64,000 bases of DNA from Bryobacterales bacterium (GTDB lineage: Bacteria > Acidobacteriota > Terriglobia > Bryobacterales > Bryobacteraceae): assembly GCA_020847975.1 (NCBI GenBank), contig JADLBD010000137.1:1-64000 (forward strand), in the 5' to 3' direction. The translations under genes and the position numbers were made by a program. The notes under the pieces are model-generated. The model did no database searches, was not told the DNA's origin, and saw nothing but the letters and a program-made list of their open reading frames with translations. This document shows positions 52,120 through 61,342 of the stretch, piece by piece (the stretch's first letter is position 1; every line of letters starts with the position of its first letter).

Positions 52120-53097
52120 TCACTCGTCGCGGCCTTTTGTCTCCATACGCTCGATCCGCTCGCCGAGCCGGATCGCCTGATTCTCGCGCAGCGGGTCTCC
52201 GGCGGCGATTGCCATCTGCCGGAAGCTGTAGAGAATCTCCTTTGCCCGCGGAAAATCCCGCGCCTCGGCATAGGCGTGCACCATCTCGAGTTCGAACAGG
52301 TAGTTGTGGGGAAACTCCGCAAATAGAGACTGGAGCAGCGCCGCCGCTTCGAGTGGCCGCTTTTCCCGGCGGTAGAGCACCGCCAGCAGGATCCGCGCAT
52401 TATCGCGGTCTCTCTCGCCATGCTCCGCCACACTTTGCACGAACTCGATTCCTTTGCTCTTGCTTCCGTGCGCCCCGCCAATGGCCGCGAGAATCTTCAC
52501 CGGCAGCGGCAGGCTGCCCACTACGTATTCGTTCACTCCCAGCGTCAGGTAAGGATCGAGAAATTCCGGATTCTTCCGCCGCGCGTTTTCGCAGTAGTTT
52601 TTCGCCTTTTTTCCGCTGCGCAAGGCGGCGAACCACGCTTTCTCGATCATGAAATACTCCGTCGCCTGCAGGGCGCTGCTGGTGCACAGGGCATAATCCG
52701 GTATTGCGCTCGCGGGCCGCGCCGCGTGCATCGCTTCCGCCGCGCTGCGGGCGTTTTCCAGGGCCTCGAGAAACGCCGCCTTCGCGCTTGGCTCCATCTC
52801 GACGCGCTTCTGGGTGAGGAACCGGTTCTCCATGCCGAACAGAGCCGATTCGAGCAGCCCGAGACGGAACAATTCCCTGTATAAATATGCGCTCGCCAGT
52901 GAGTTGTACGATATCGGATCCGCGGGATTCAGCTCGATCAGCCTGCTGTAATCTGTTAATGCCGCATCATATTCGAGATTATAGAAGTGATTGTCCGCGG
53001 CATGGCGCAAGCTCGCCGCCTGGGCCGTAAAATCCGTCGCCCAAAGTCCCTGGCTGCCAAGGATCACACCTAGCCACAATGCCAACACTGTCTTCAT
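52120..53097 (-). CDS. Secreted TPR-like protein
   Basis: The ATG at 53097 gives 325 residues; a GTG one codon earlier is possible. A signal peptide (KTVLALWLGVILGSQGLWAT) precedes TPR-like helical pairs (NHFYNLEYDAALTDYSRLIE, NPADPISYNSLASAYLYREL; VLYRREKRPLEAAALLQSLF, NYLFELEMVHAYAEARDFPR). A conserved middle includes YLTLGVNEYVVGSLPLPVKI. It is probably a periplasmic scaffold; a partner is not evident. Confidence 0.8.
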   Translation of the reverse strand: MKTVLALWLGVILGSQGLWATDFTAQAASLRHAADNHFYNLEYDAALTDYSRLIELNPADPISYNSLASAYLYRELFRLGLLESALFGMENRFLTQKRVEMEPSAKAAFLEALENARSAAEAMHAARPASAIPDYALCTSSALQATEYFMIEKAWFAALRSGKKAKNYCENARRKNPEFLDPYLTLGVNEYVVGSLPLPVKILAAIGGAHGSKSKGIEFVQSVAEHGERDRDNARILLAVLYRREKRPLEAAALLQSLFAEFPHNYLFELEMVHAYAEARDFPRAKEILYSFRQMAIAAGDPLRENQAIRLGERIERMETKGRDE

Positions 53098-53320
53098 CAC
53101 ATTTTTCCGCTCTCACCCAATGAGATGCGGTCCTGCTGGTTGGGATGCAATGGAAGGTGAGAGGTGACGAAAACAGCGAAACGTCCAATTCAGAGTCCGC
53201 ACTCCTGCTTCGCTCCCGCCGGTGATATTATCAAGGGGCGTAAGCTCACCCGGGTTGGGCATTTGTCCTTCCTTACCGGCGCCGACGCCTTGCTGCGCGA
53301 GACCTGAGGAGGTATGACGA

Positions 53321-54859
53321 ATGCGAGTTCACCTGGTGAATCCCAGCGATGTTGCCTTTGGCGTGGGCGTGATCACGCCGAGATGGTTGTATGTGCTTGC
53401 CGCGGCAACGCCTGGAAGGTTCGGAGACCCTCACATCATCGATGAGACCCTCGAACCGCTCCGGCCCGAGGATGTGCAACCCGGCGACGTGGTGGGCATC
53501 GGTATCCACACCGCGAATGCCCTGCGCGGCTTCGAGGTGGGAAAACTCGCCCGTGAGCGCGGCGCCTATGTCGTCTACGGCGGCATTCATGCCACCCTCT
53601 ACCCCGAGGAGGCGCACGAACTTGGAGCCGCCCATGCGGTCGTAAAGGGCGACGGGGACGTAGCTTGGGGCATGGTTCTCGACGATATCACCCGCGGCGC
53701 CCTCCGGCGTATCTATGAGGGCGGCCGCCTTGGCGGCGTTGAATTCCTCCGCGCCCGCTGGGACCTGATTCCTCCAAACTCCTACATGTGGGCCTCCGTG
53801 CAGACAGTGCGCGGCTGTCCGAAGCATTGCTCCTTCTGTTCGGTCTGGCGCACCGACGGTCAACAGCCGAGACAGCGCAGCGTCGATGCCGTCATCACCG
53901 AAATCACACAGTTGCGCAGAATGGGATTCCGTTTTATCGCCCTCGCCGATGACAACTTCTACCCCGTCACTTTGACTGACATCGCCCTGGCGGAGAAGCA
54001 GAACAACCTGGAACGCGTGGCGGAGCTGAAATCCATCCGTGCGGAGCGCTTCCTTCTGATGGAGCGGCTGGCGCAGCTTCCCGGCGATACCGTCTTCTTT
54101 ACGCAAATCACCATGGAGGCAGCCGAGGATCCCCAGTTCCTCGATGCGATGGGCAAGGCCCGCATCAAGGGCGCTCTGGTAGGCATCGAATCTGTTACGG
54201 AAGAAGGCCTCAAGTCCGTCTTCAAAAACTTCAACCTGTCCGGTGACAGCCTGACGCGCCGGTTGCAGACGTTCAAGGACCATGGCGTCCATGTGCTCGG
54301 GTCGTTCATCTTCGGCTTGTCTACCGATCGCCCGGACACTTTTGAAGCGACCGCGGAACTCGCGCAGAAGGCCGGAGTGACCTTTGCCCAGTTCGTGATG
54401 ATGACACCGTTTCCAGGCACCGTGGATTTCCTGAAATGGGAAAAGGAGCAGGCCGGCAACGCGCCGCGTGTGGACGGTGTGCCCGTTACCCGCTACTGGC
54501 TCATTCCCGGCTCGCGAAGGCCGAAGCTCTACACCCCACACCCTACAATGTCGTCGGAAGAGATCCGAATGCGAACCCAGGGTGTCTGGGACCGCTTCTA
54601 CAGCCTCGGCGCCATCTGGAAGCGCGCGCATTGCTGCAAGTCGCTCAAGTCGCGGCTCGCCTTCGTGCTCATCTCAAAGCTCTACCGGCAGATGTACGCC
54701 AATACCGGGATCGCCACCGACAGCGCCCGGCGGAGCAGCGCCAACCGCTGGGCGCGCTGGCTGGCGAAGCCCTGTCGAAGGCTCTTCCAGGGCGTGCCGA
54801 TGCCCGGCTTGGAAGTTCCTGGGGCGACACAGACGCCGGGATTGAACATCATTCCCTAG
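53321..54859 (+). CDS. B12-binding-type radical SAM enzyme
   Basis: GAGGAGG precedes the ATG at 53321. The 512-residue protein has an N-terminal cobalamin-binding-like Rossmann domain (DVVGIGIHTANALRGFEVGK, YVVYGGIHATLYPEEA). The usual DxHxxG is altered to GIHTANALRG. The radical SAM core has the 4Fe-4S motif C166-x3-C170-x2-C173 (RGCPKHCSFCSVW). The C-terminal 100 residues are basic and helical. Relatives include BchE/hopanoid-modifying and lipid-modifying enzymes; the substrate is not deducible. It converges on the sigma-factor gene. Confidence 0.87.
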   Translation: MRVHLVNPSDVAFGVGVITPRWLYVLAAATPGRFGDPHIIDETLEPLRPEDVQPGDVVGIGIHTANALRGFEVGKLARERGAYVVYGGIHATLYPEEAHELGAAHAVVKGDGDVAWGMVLDDITRGALRRIYEGGRLGGVEFLRARWDLIPPNSYMWASVQTVRGCPKHCSFCSVWRTDGQQPRQRSVDAVITEITQLRRMGFRFIALADDNFYPVTLTDIALAEKQNNLERVAELKSIRAERFLLMERLAQLPGDTVFFTQITMEAAEDPQFLDAMGKARIKGALVGIESVTEEGLKSVFKNFNLSGDSLTRRLQTFKDHGVHVLGSFIFGLSTDRPDTFEATAELAQKAGVTFAQFVMMTPFPGTVDFLKWEKEQAGNAPRVDGVPVTRYWLIPGSRRPKLYTPHPTMSSEEIRMRTQGVWDRFYSLGAIWKRAHCCKSLKSRLAFVLISKLYRQMYANTGIATDSARRSSANRWARWLAKPCRRLFQGVPMPGLEVPGATQTPGLNIIP

Positions 54860-54910
54860 CGAGCTTCACACTATTGATTATGATCCGCCGCGCGGCTTCG
54901 GTTCACGAGA

Positions 54911-56428
54911 TTACAGAACGCTCCTCAGCGGGCGCAGGCGATGGGCGCACTCCGGGTTGCGCAGGCGGCGCAGCGCCTCCGCCTCGATCTGGCGGATGTG
55001 CTCCCGGCTCACATTGAACTGCTGCGCGATTTCCTGCAGCGTGTGCTCGCGATCGCAGCCGATTCCGAATCGGAGCCGGATCACCTTTTCCTCATTGGGC
55101 TGGAGGATTCTCAGCACACCGGCCGTCTCCTCGCGGACGTTGTTGTCAAACAGCGTATCCACCAGCGGACGGCGCCACCGGTCCTCGATCAGATCGCGCA
55201 AGGCGGACTCGCCGTCGCGCCCCACCTGGAGGTCGAGCGAAACCGGATCGCGGGAGATGGCCCGCAATTCCTGCACTCTCTGCGCCGAGGTTTCCATGCG
55301 CGCGCCGATTTCCTCATTGGTCGGCCTGCGGCCCAACTCCTTTTCGAGTTCATGCGAGGCCCGCACAAATTTCGTCAGGCTCTCGTTCATGTGAACCGGA
55401 ATACGAATGGTCCGCGACTGGTCATCGAGGGCGCGCGTCACCGCCTGGCGAATCCACCACGTGGCGTACGTCGAGAACTTGTAGCCGAGCTTGTAGTTGA
55501 ACTTGTCCACGGCATGCATCAGCCCCATGTTGCCCTCCTGGATCAGGTCCAGAAGGTGAAGGCCGCGGTTCACGTATTTCTTGGCTACGGAAACCACCAG
55601 GCGCAGGTTTGCCTCCACCAGAGCTTTCTTCGCCTGTTGGGCTTCCAGTTCGCCGCGGTGGATGGCGTTCAGGCCCTTCCGCCAATCGGCCGCCTTGGCT
55701 CCGAAAGCGGCTTCCTTCTCGCGCAGCAGCCGCCGGGTTTCGCGGATAGAGGACGAATCCTTGTGCTGCAGCAGAAGCTGCGCCAATTCGGATTCCAGGG
55801 TCAGGATCTCCTCCGCGGCTCGCTTGTAGGCGCTGTCGAGCATCCTCCAGCCGGCCGCCGAGAACGGCACCTCGCGGATCGCTTGGGAAAAGCGGATGCC
55901 CTGCCGTACCATCTTCGCGCGCAGTTCCGCCTGCACCCGCACGTGGCGCGCGGGCGTGGCCGCCAGCTTTTTCTCCAATGCGGTCAGTTCCTTATGGACC
56001 TTCATCACCGCCGCAAACCGCCGCATGGCTTCCGAGCGCTTGCGCTCCTTGGCCGCGCCGTCGGGACCACCCACTTCGGCGATATCGTCCAGCCGCAGCT
56101 TCGATTGCAACACATCTTCGTGGAGAGACAGCACCAGCCGCTGCACCACAGGGGCGCGAGAGAGAGTCTTGCGCACCCGCTGTTTGCCGCGCTCCAGGCG
56201 CCGCGCCAGGGCAACCTCCCCGTCGCGCGTCAACAGGGAAATGGTCCCCATCTCCCGCAGATACACGCGAACGGGGTCATCGGTGGATACGGGTTCGACG
56301 GCTGGCTGTGCAGCCTCTTCGCCGTGAAATTCGGTCTCCGGAAATTCAGAAGGCTCCGCCTGTTCGCTCAGAATGCGGCTGAGCGAATCAGAGGTTTCAA
56401 ACAGAGCGTGATCGTGAAAGTCTTCCAT
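54911..56428 (-). CDS. rpoD: RpoD-type (group 1 or 2) sigma-70 factor
   Basis: The ATG at 56428 follows GGAGGGAAG and gives 505 residues. Region 1.2 ([20 protein letters not shown]) is followed by a non-conserved helical region of about 150 residues. Regions 2.1-2.4 ([49 protein letters not shown]), region 3 ([18 protein letters not shown]) and region 4 ([40 protein letters not shown]) complete it. Region 1.1 is very short. It could be the main housekeeping factor or a close paralogue; the window alone cannot decide. Confidence 0.88.
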   Translation of the reverse strand: MEDFHDHALFETSDSLSRILSEQAEPSEFPETEFHGEEAAQPAVEPVSTDDPVRVYLREMGTISLLTRDGEVALARRLERGKQRVRKTLSRAPVVQRLVLSLHEDVLQSKLRLDDIAEVGGPDGAAKERKRSEAMRRFAAVMKVHKELTALEKKLAATPARHVRVQAELRAKMVRQGIRFSQAIREVPFSAAGWRMLDSAYKRAAEEILTLESELAQLLLQHKDSSSIRETRRLLREKEAAFGAKAADWRKGLNAIHRGELEAQQAKKALVEANLRLVVSVAKKYVNRGLHLLDLIQEGNMGLMHAVDKFNYKLGYKFSTYATWWIRQAVTRALDDQSRTIRIPVHMNESLTKFVRASHELEKELGRRPTNEEIGARMETSAQRVQELRAISRDPVSLDLQVGRDGESALRDLIEDRWRRPLVDTLFDNNVREETAGVLRILQPNEEKVIRLRFGIGCDREHTLQEIAQQFNVSREHIRQIEAEALRRLRNPECAHRLRPLRSVL

Positions 56429-56723
56429 CTTCCCTCCGCCGGGCAGGCTGGTCCTCGAGGCCCGCGCGCGACGCAAAGTCCAAGTATATGTTCGGTTTAC
56501 GACGGGAAATGACATCCAGCCGCGCCAACGCCGGATGGACCGCTCCGGCCGCGGCTTGCACGCGTAATCCTCTCAAGCCAAATACCTTGCTAACGATATA
56601 GATGCAGAATGGGCGAACGGAGTTCCATCGGAAGGCGCCGCCCGTTTCCAAGGCCGGGCAAAGCCCGTGCACCAGGGCCCCCAACTGATATAAAATTCAG
56701 GGCAATAGGGGGGACCGCAGCTA

Positions 56724-57674
56724 ATGATCGAGGATACCAAATCTGCCCGCATACCGGAAGCGCTCAGCCGGCGAACCTTTCTCGCCGGAGCGGCCGCAAC
56801 CATGGCCGCGGCCGAGCCTGCCCCCATCCCCATCATCGACACCCACTTCCATCTCTACGACCAGACCCGTCCCCAGGGGGCGCCCTTCCCCTTCACCCCC
56901 AACAACCCGCCCTTCCTGCCGCGCAATTTCCGCGAAACGGCCATCCCTCTCGGCATCGTCGGCGGCATCGAAGTCGAGGCCAGCCCCTGGCTCGAGGACA
57001 ACCTCTGGGTCCTCATGATGATCGAAAGTGAGCCGATGATTGTCGGCACTGTCGGCGACCTCGACCCTCTGAAGCCGGACTTCCCCGAATACCTCGAACG
57101 GTTTCATCGCAACAAGCTGTTTCTCGGCATCCGCTACGGCAACGTCTGGAAACAGCATGACCTGGTCACAGCGGTCCACAAGCCCGAATTCATCGGGAAT
57201 ATGAAGATATTCGCCCAGACGGGCCTTACCCTCGAAGTGGCCAACCCGCGCTTCGACCTCTTCGAGGCGACCCTCCGCCTCACCGACAAGGTCCCGGACC
57301 TCCGCGTCGTAGTCGGCCACCTCCAGGCCCTCGCGCTCCCCACTGACCCCGGCGTTTTCAAAAGTTATTCAAACAACCTCAAGGAACTCCGGCATCGCAA
57401 AGCCTACGCCAAGGTTTCCGGCCTCTACCGCCCCCGGTCCGCCGCTCAGGGGCCGTTCGATCCGGCCGCTTACAAGCCCACAATGGATTTCATTTGGGAC
57501 ACCTTCGGGGAAGACTACCTTGTCTACGCGGGCCGGAACAAACAGGCTCTCGACATCCTCATGGCCTACTTCCTCGCCAAAGGACGCCCCGCCGCCGAAA
57601 ACTTCTTCTGGAAAAATTCCATCCCCGCCTTCCGCTGGGTGAAGCGCGATCCGAAACAGCCGCCGTTGGCTTGA
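56724..57674 (+). CDS. Tat-exported amidohydrolase-2 family hydrolase
   Basis: 316 residues. The N-terminus carries a twin-arginine signal (LSRRTFLAGAAATMAAAEPA), so it is exported folded. The metal-dependent TIM-barrel begins with IIDTHFHLYDQTRP (the D-x-H-x-H position is DTHFH). It includes FHRNKLFLGIRYG, VVVGHLQALALPTD (second His) and a late acidic region (WDTFGEDYLVYAGRN), where the usual SDWP becomes AGRN. Related enzymes hydrolyse lactones or decarboxylate. A TATAAA lies about 30 bases upstream (56689). Confidence 0.85.
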   Translation: MIEDTKSARIPEALSRRTFLAGAAATMAAAEPAPIPIIDTHFHLYDQTRPQGAPFPFTPNNPPFLPRNFRETAIPLGIVGGIEVEASPWLEDNLWVLMMIESEPMIVGTVGDLDPLKPDFPEYLERFHRNKLFLGIRYGNVWKQHDLVTAVHKPEFIGNMKIFAQTGLTLEVANPRFDLFEATLRLTDKVPDLRVVVGHLQALALPTDPGVFKSYSNNLKELRHRKAYAKVSGLYRPRSAAQGPFDPAAYKPTMDFIWDTFGEDYLVYAGRNKQALDILMAYFLAKGRPAAENFFWKNSIPAFRWVKRDPKQPPLA

Positions 57675-57686
57675 ACGCCTCGGCCC

Positions 57687-59147
57687 TCAAAACCACCGCG
57701 TCATTATCACCTTCTGCTCCGTGTAAAACGCAACCGCATCCTTCCCATGCGCATGCAGATCCCCAAAGAACGAAGCCTTCCATCCGGCAAACGGGAAAAA
57801 CGCCATCGGAGCCGCAACGCCGATGTTCACCCCAACCATCCCCACCTCGATCCGGTGCGCATAGCGCCGCGCCGCCGCTCCGTCGCTCGTAAAAATCGAC
57901 GTCGTATTCCCGAACGGGCACCGGTTCACCAATTCAATCGCCTCGTCCACCGTCTTCACCCGGATCACGCTCAGCACCGGACCGAAGATCTCTTCCCTGG
58001 CGATCGTCATCTCCGGAGTCACGTTGTCGAAGATGGTGGGTCCCACGAAATACCCCTTGCCGGCCTCCACCACGCGGCCGTCAACCAGCGGAGTCGCCCC
58101 CTCGGCAACACCCTTCTCGATGTAGCCGGTCACCCGCCGGCAGTGGTCCTCCGTCACCAGCGGCCCCATCTCGGAACCCGGTTCGTTCCCGTCGCCCACC
58201 TTGATCGCCTTCGTCCGCTTCACCAGCAGTTCCAGCAGCGGCCCGGCGACGTCTCCCACCGCCACGAGAACGCTGCCCGCCAGGCACCGCTCCCCAGCCG
58301 CGCCGAACGCCGATCCGATGATCGCCTCCACCGTCCTCTCCAGATTCGCCCCGGGAGTGACTATCAGGTGGTTCTTCGCCCCGCCCAAAGCCTGCACGCG
58401 CTTCCCGTGCCGCGCCGAAGTTTCGTACACGTACCTCGCCACCGGCGTCGAACCCACAAATGAAACCGCCTTCACCAGCGGATGCGCCATCAGCGCATCC
58501 ACCGTCTCCTTCCCGCCGTGGATCACGTTGCAAACGCCCGCCGGAAGCCCCGCCTCATGAAGCAGCTCCGCCGTCCGCATCGGCGTCATCGGCACTTTCT
58601 CCGACGGCTTCAACACGAACGAATTCCCGCACGCAATGGCGAACGGATACATCCACATCGGCACCATCGCCGGAAAGTTGAACGGCGAGATCCCCACACA
58701 GACACCCAGCGGCTGGCGAATCGTATGACAATCGATATCCTTCGCCACATCGTGCAGCGAATCGCCCATCATCAGCGAAGGCATCCCGCACGCCACCTCC
58801 ACCATCTGTATGCCCCGCCGCACGCTCGCCTTCGCATCCTCGAGCGTCTTGCCGTTCTCTCTCGTAAGGATCCGCGCCACCTCTTCGTGATGCTTCTCCA
58901 TCAGCGCCTTGTAGCGGTAGAGCACCTGCACCCGGTCCACCACCGGAACATCGCGCCACTTCAGGAACGCCTCATGCGCGCACCGCACCGCATGGTCCAC
59001 TTCCCCCTCGCCCGCATAAGGAGCTTCCGCGATCACCTCACCCGAAGCCGGATTCCGCACCGGATGCAATGCCTCGGCCCGGCCCTTCTCCCAGTTCCCA
59101 TTGACGAAAAAGGAAAGTTCCTGAATAGCAGATTTGCTGGCGATCAT
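57687..59147 (-). CDS. mmsA: CoA-acylating methylmalonate-semialdehyde dehydrogenase
   Basis: The ATG at 59147 follows AGGAGA by five bases and gives 486 residues. NAD-dependent oxidation of methylmalonate (or malonate) semialdehyde to propionyl- or acetyl-CoA is indicated by FFVNGNWEKG, the cofactor region GVCVGISPFNFPAMVPMWMY, LGGAKNHLIV (in place of the usual LGGAKNH/E motif) and the catalytic cysteine in GAAGERCLAGSVLVAVG. The Glu normally preceding in hydrolytic aldehyde dehydrogenases is absent, as expected for the acylating branch. The role would be in valine or inositol degradation. Confidence 0.94.
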   Translation of the reverse strand: MIASKSAIQELSFFVNGNWEKGRAEALHPVRNPASGEVIAEAPYAGEGEVDHAVRCAHEAFLKWRDVPVVDRVQVLYRYKALMEKHHEEVARILTRENGKTLEDAKASVRRGIQMVEVACGMPSLMMGDSLHDVAKDIDCHTIRQPLGVCVGISPFNFPAMVPMWMYPFAIACGNSFVLKPSEKVPMTPMRTAELLHEAGLPAGVCNVIHGGKETVDALMAHPLVKAVSFVGSTPVARYVYETSARHGKRVQALGGAKNHLIVTPGANLERTVEAIIGSAFGAAGERCLAGSVLVAVGDVAGPLLELLVKRTKAIKVGDGNEPGSEMGPLVTEDHCRRVTGYIEKGVAEGATPLVDGRVVEAGKGYFVGPTIFDNVTPEMTIAREEIFGPVLSVIRVKTVDEAIELVNRCPFGNTTSIFTSDGAAARRYAHRIEVGMVGVNIGVAAPMAFFPFAGWKASFFGDLHAHGKDAVAFYTEQKVIMTRWF

Positions 59148-59319
59148 GTTTTCTCCTTGGACAGCGGCCCCGCGAGCATACACGCTTTTCCGCGCACCGT
59201 GCTCGACCCGGACTACTCCATTGTGCTACAGCGGTGGGATGGCATTCGGAGCGCCTCCAGGCGCGAGGCGTCGAAAGAAGACCTGCCTACAGATTGCTTC
59301 AGGATCTGCCGATCTCTCC

Positions 59320-61269
59320 ATGGTGTTCCGCCGGCTCGCATCCTCGGTGTTCCTCCTCACTTCCGCACTCTCTGGTACGCTCTTCGGCGACAACCTGCTC
59401 CATATTGGAACGCCTGTTCTCGATCGCCCCACACTCACAGCCCTCGGGATTCAGCTTCCCATCACCGGTGACGACAACTTCAACGCCACCGTCGAGGTCC
59501 GGTTTCGCAGGTCCGGAACGTCCACCTGGAAGGCGGCGCTGCCGCTGTTTCGCGTGCACCCGGAAACCGTCGCGAACTGGACCGTTCCCACTCAGTTTGC
59601 CGGCAGCGTGCTCGATCTCCGCCCCGCGACCTCTTACGACATCGAGCTTCACGCGATGGACCCCGACGGCGTCGATCGCATCCTGACCATCACCGGCGCC
59701 ACCCGGGACGTGCCCAAGGGGCCGCTCGCTCCTGTTACGCGAAACGTAACCGATGTCAACACCTTCCAATCCGCGCTCAGCAATGCGCAGCCCGGCGACG
59801 TGATTACCCTCGCTCCCGGCGTCTACAACGGAGCCTTCATGCTGTTCCGCTCGGGAACCCCCGAAAATCCCATCGTGATCACCGGATCCAGCCAGGCGGA
59901 TGTCATCCTCGACGGAGGAAACTGCACCGGCTGCAATGTCCTGGAAATCTACGGAGCAGGCTATGTTCACGTCGAACGCCTGACCATCCGAAACGCCTCT
60001 CGAGCCATCCGCTTCCAGACCTCCGGCGCTGTGTCCAACGTGGTGCGCCGGGTTCGTATCCAGAACACCACTTTGGGAATCGGAGGGCGGGATGGTCAGA
60101 TGGACTTCTATATCGCGGACAACACTCTCGAGGGCCGCCTGGCGTGGCCGCAGATCTATACCGACGATAATGGCCTTCACTCTAACGATACGGGGATCGA
60201 GGTGTTTGGCTTCGGTCATGTCGTCGCGCACAACCGCATTGCCGGATATGGCGACGCCCTCCGGACCGCCCAACTTGGCGCGCGCGCAAACGACTTTGTC
60301 GGTAACGATGTCCTGTCCGCCTATGACAACGGAATTGAGCTCGATGACAGCGAGGGGAATGTACGATGCCTGCGGAATCGGTTCACGAACACATTCATGC
60401 CGTTGAGCGTCCAGCCCGTGCGCGGCGGGCCCGGCTATCTCCTGCGAAACGTGTCGCTCAACGTCGTCAGCGAGCAAATCAAGTTTCACGCCCTCGGCAC
60501 GGTTCCGCCGTCCGAAACCAGCGGCGTCCTCGCCTATCACAATACGTTCCTGTCTTCCTCAACTGAATCGCTCCAGGTGCAAACGCCCAACGTCAGCCAC
60601 TATTTCGAACTGGCGAATAATGTATTTGTCGCTCAGGCGACCACAGGCCGCGTGGTGGTGGACTGGACTGCGCCCATCGATCATGGCGCGTTCGACTACA
60701 ACGGCTATTTTCCCGACGGGATCTTCCGCTATAACAACCCGCTCCTTGGTGGCTATTTCGCCGCCCCCAGCTTCGCCGCCCTCCAGTCTCTGGGAATGGA
60801 AAAACATGGATTGATCCTCGATGGCGCGATCTTTGCCAATGGCATGACGGCTCCCGCCAGCTACCTACCCGCTATGAACCCCGCGGATGCCAGTTTGGCG
60901 CCGGGATCGGCCGCGCTGGACAAGGGACGGATCCTGCCGAACGTGAACGACGCCTTCAGCGGCTCCGGCCCGGATTTGGGAGCCTTGGAACTCGGCTGCC
61001 CGCTGCCGTCATACGGACCTCGTCAGGAAGGAATCGACGAAAAGAATGAAGTCTTCGGTTGCCAGGGCGAGGCCCCGGCATCCCGCTGCGATCTGAACAA
61101 CGACACCTTCGAAAATGTGCTGGACCTCCAGATGCTGGTTGGTATTGTCATCGGAGCCCAGAGCGGAGCCCCCGGAATGGGAGACCTGAACCGCGATGGG
61201 CACGTGGATGTGGTTGATGTGCAGATCATGGTCAACACCATCCTGGGAGTCAGCGCTTGCCCGGCCTGA
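59320..61269 (+). CDS. Secreted parallel-beta-helix protein with dockerin-like C-terminus
   Basis: From the ATG at 59320 the protein is 649 residues long with a signal peptide (FRRLASSVFLLTSALSGTLF). The frame is open upstream to 59134, with another ATG at 59239. A fibronectin-like N-terminal domain (ATVEVRFRRSGTSTWKAALP) leads to right-handed beta-helix repeats typical of pectate-lyase-like folds (NPIVITGSSQADVILDGGNC, DNGIELDDSEGNVRCLRNRF). The last 60 residues form two calcium-binding dockerin-type loops (CDLNNDTFENVLDLQMLVGI, GDLNRDGHVDVVDVQIMVNT). Polysaccharide binding or cleavage is likely; catalytic residues are not certain. Confidence 0.85.
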   Translation: MVFRRLASSVFLLTSALSGTLFGDNLLHIGTPVLDRPTLTALGIQLPITGDDNFNATVEVRFRRSGTSTWKAALPLFRVHPETVANWTVPTQFAGSVLDLRPATSYDIELHAMDPDGVDRILTITGATRDVPKGPLAPVTRNVTDVNTFQSALSNAQPGDVITLAPGVYNGAFMLFRSGTPENPIVITGSSQADVILDGGNCTGCNVLEIYGAGYVHVERLTIRNASRAIRFQTSGAVSNVVRRVRIQNTTLGIGGRDGQMDFYIADNTLEGRLAWPQIYTDDNGLHSNDTGIEVFGFGHVVAHNRIAGYGDALRTAQLGARANDFVGNDVLSAYDNGIELDDSEGNVRCLRNRFTNTFMPLSVQPVRGGPGYLLRNVSLNVVSEQIKFHALGTVPPSETSGVLAYHNTFLSSSTESLQVQTPNVSHYFELANNVFVAQATTGRVVVDWTAPIDHGAFDYNGYFPDGIFRYNNPLLGGYFAAPSFAALQSLGMEKHGLILDGAIFANGMTAPASYLPAMNPADASLAPGSAALDKGRILPNVNDAFSGSGPDLGALELGCPLPSYGPRQEGIDEKNEVFGCQGEAPASRCDLNNDTFENVLDLQMLVGIVIGAQSGAPGMGDLNRDGHVDVVDVQIMVNTILGVSACPA

Positions 61270-61342
61270 GGAAGCGGTTCCTGCTCACTTGAGCCCCGCC
61301 CACGCCGAAGCAGCGTGGATCATTCAAAACGTGGCCCCGGCC

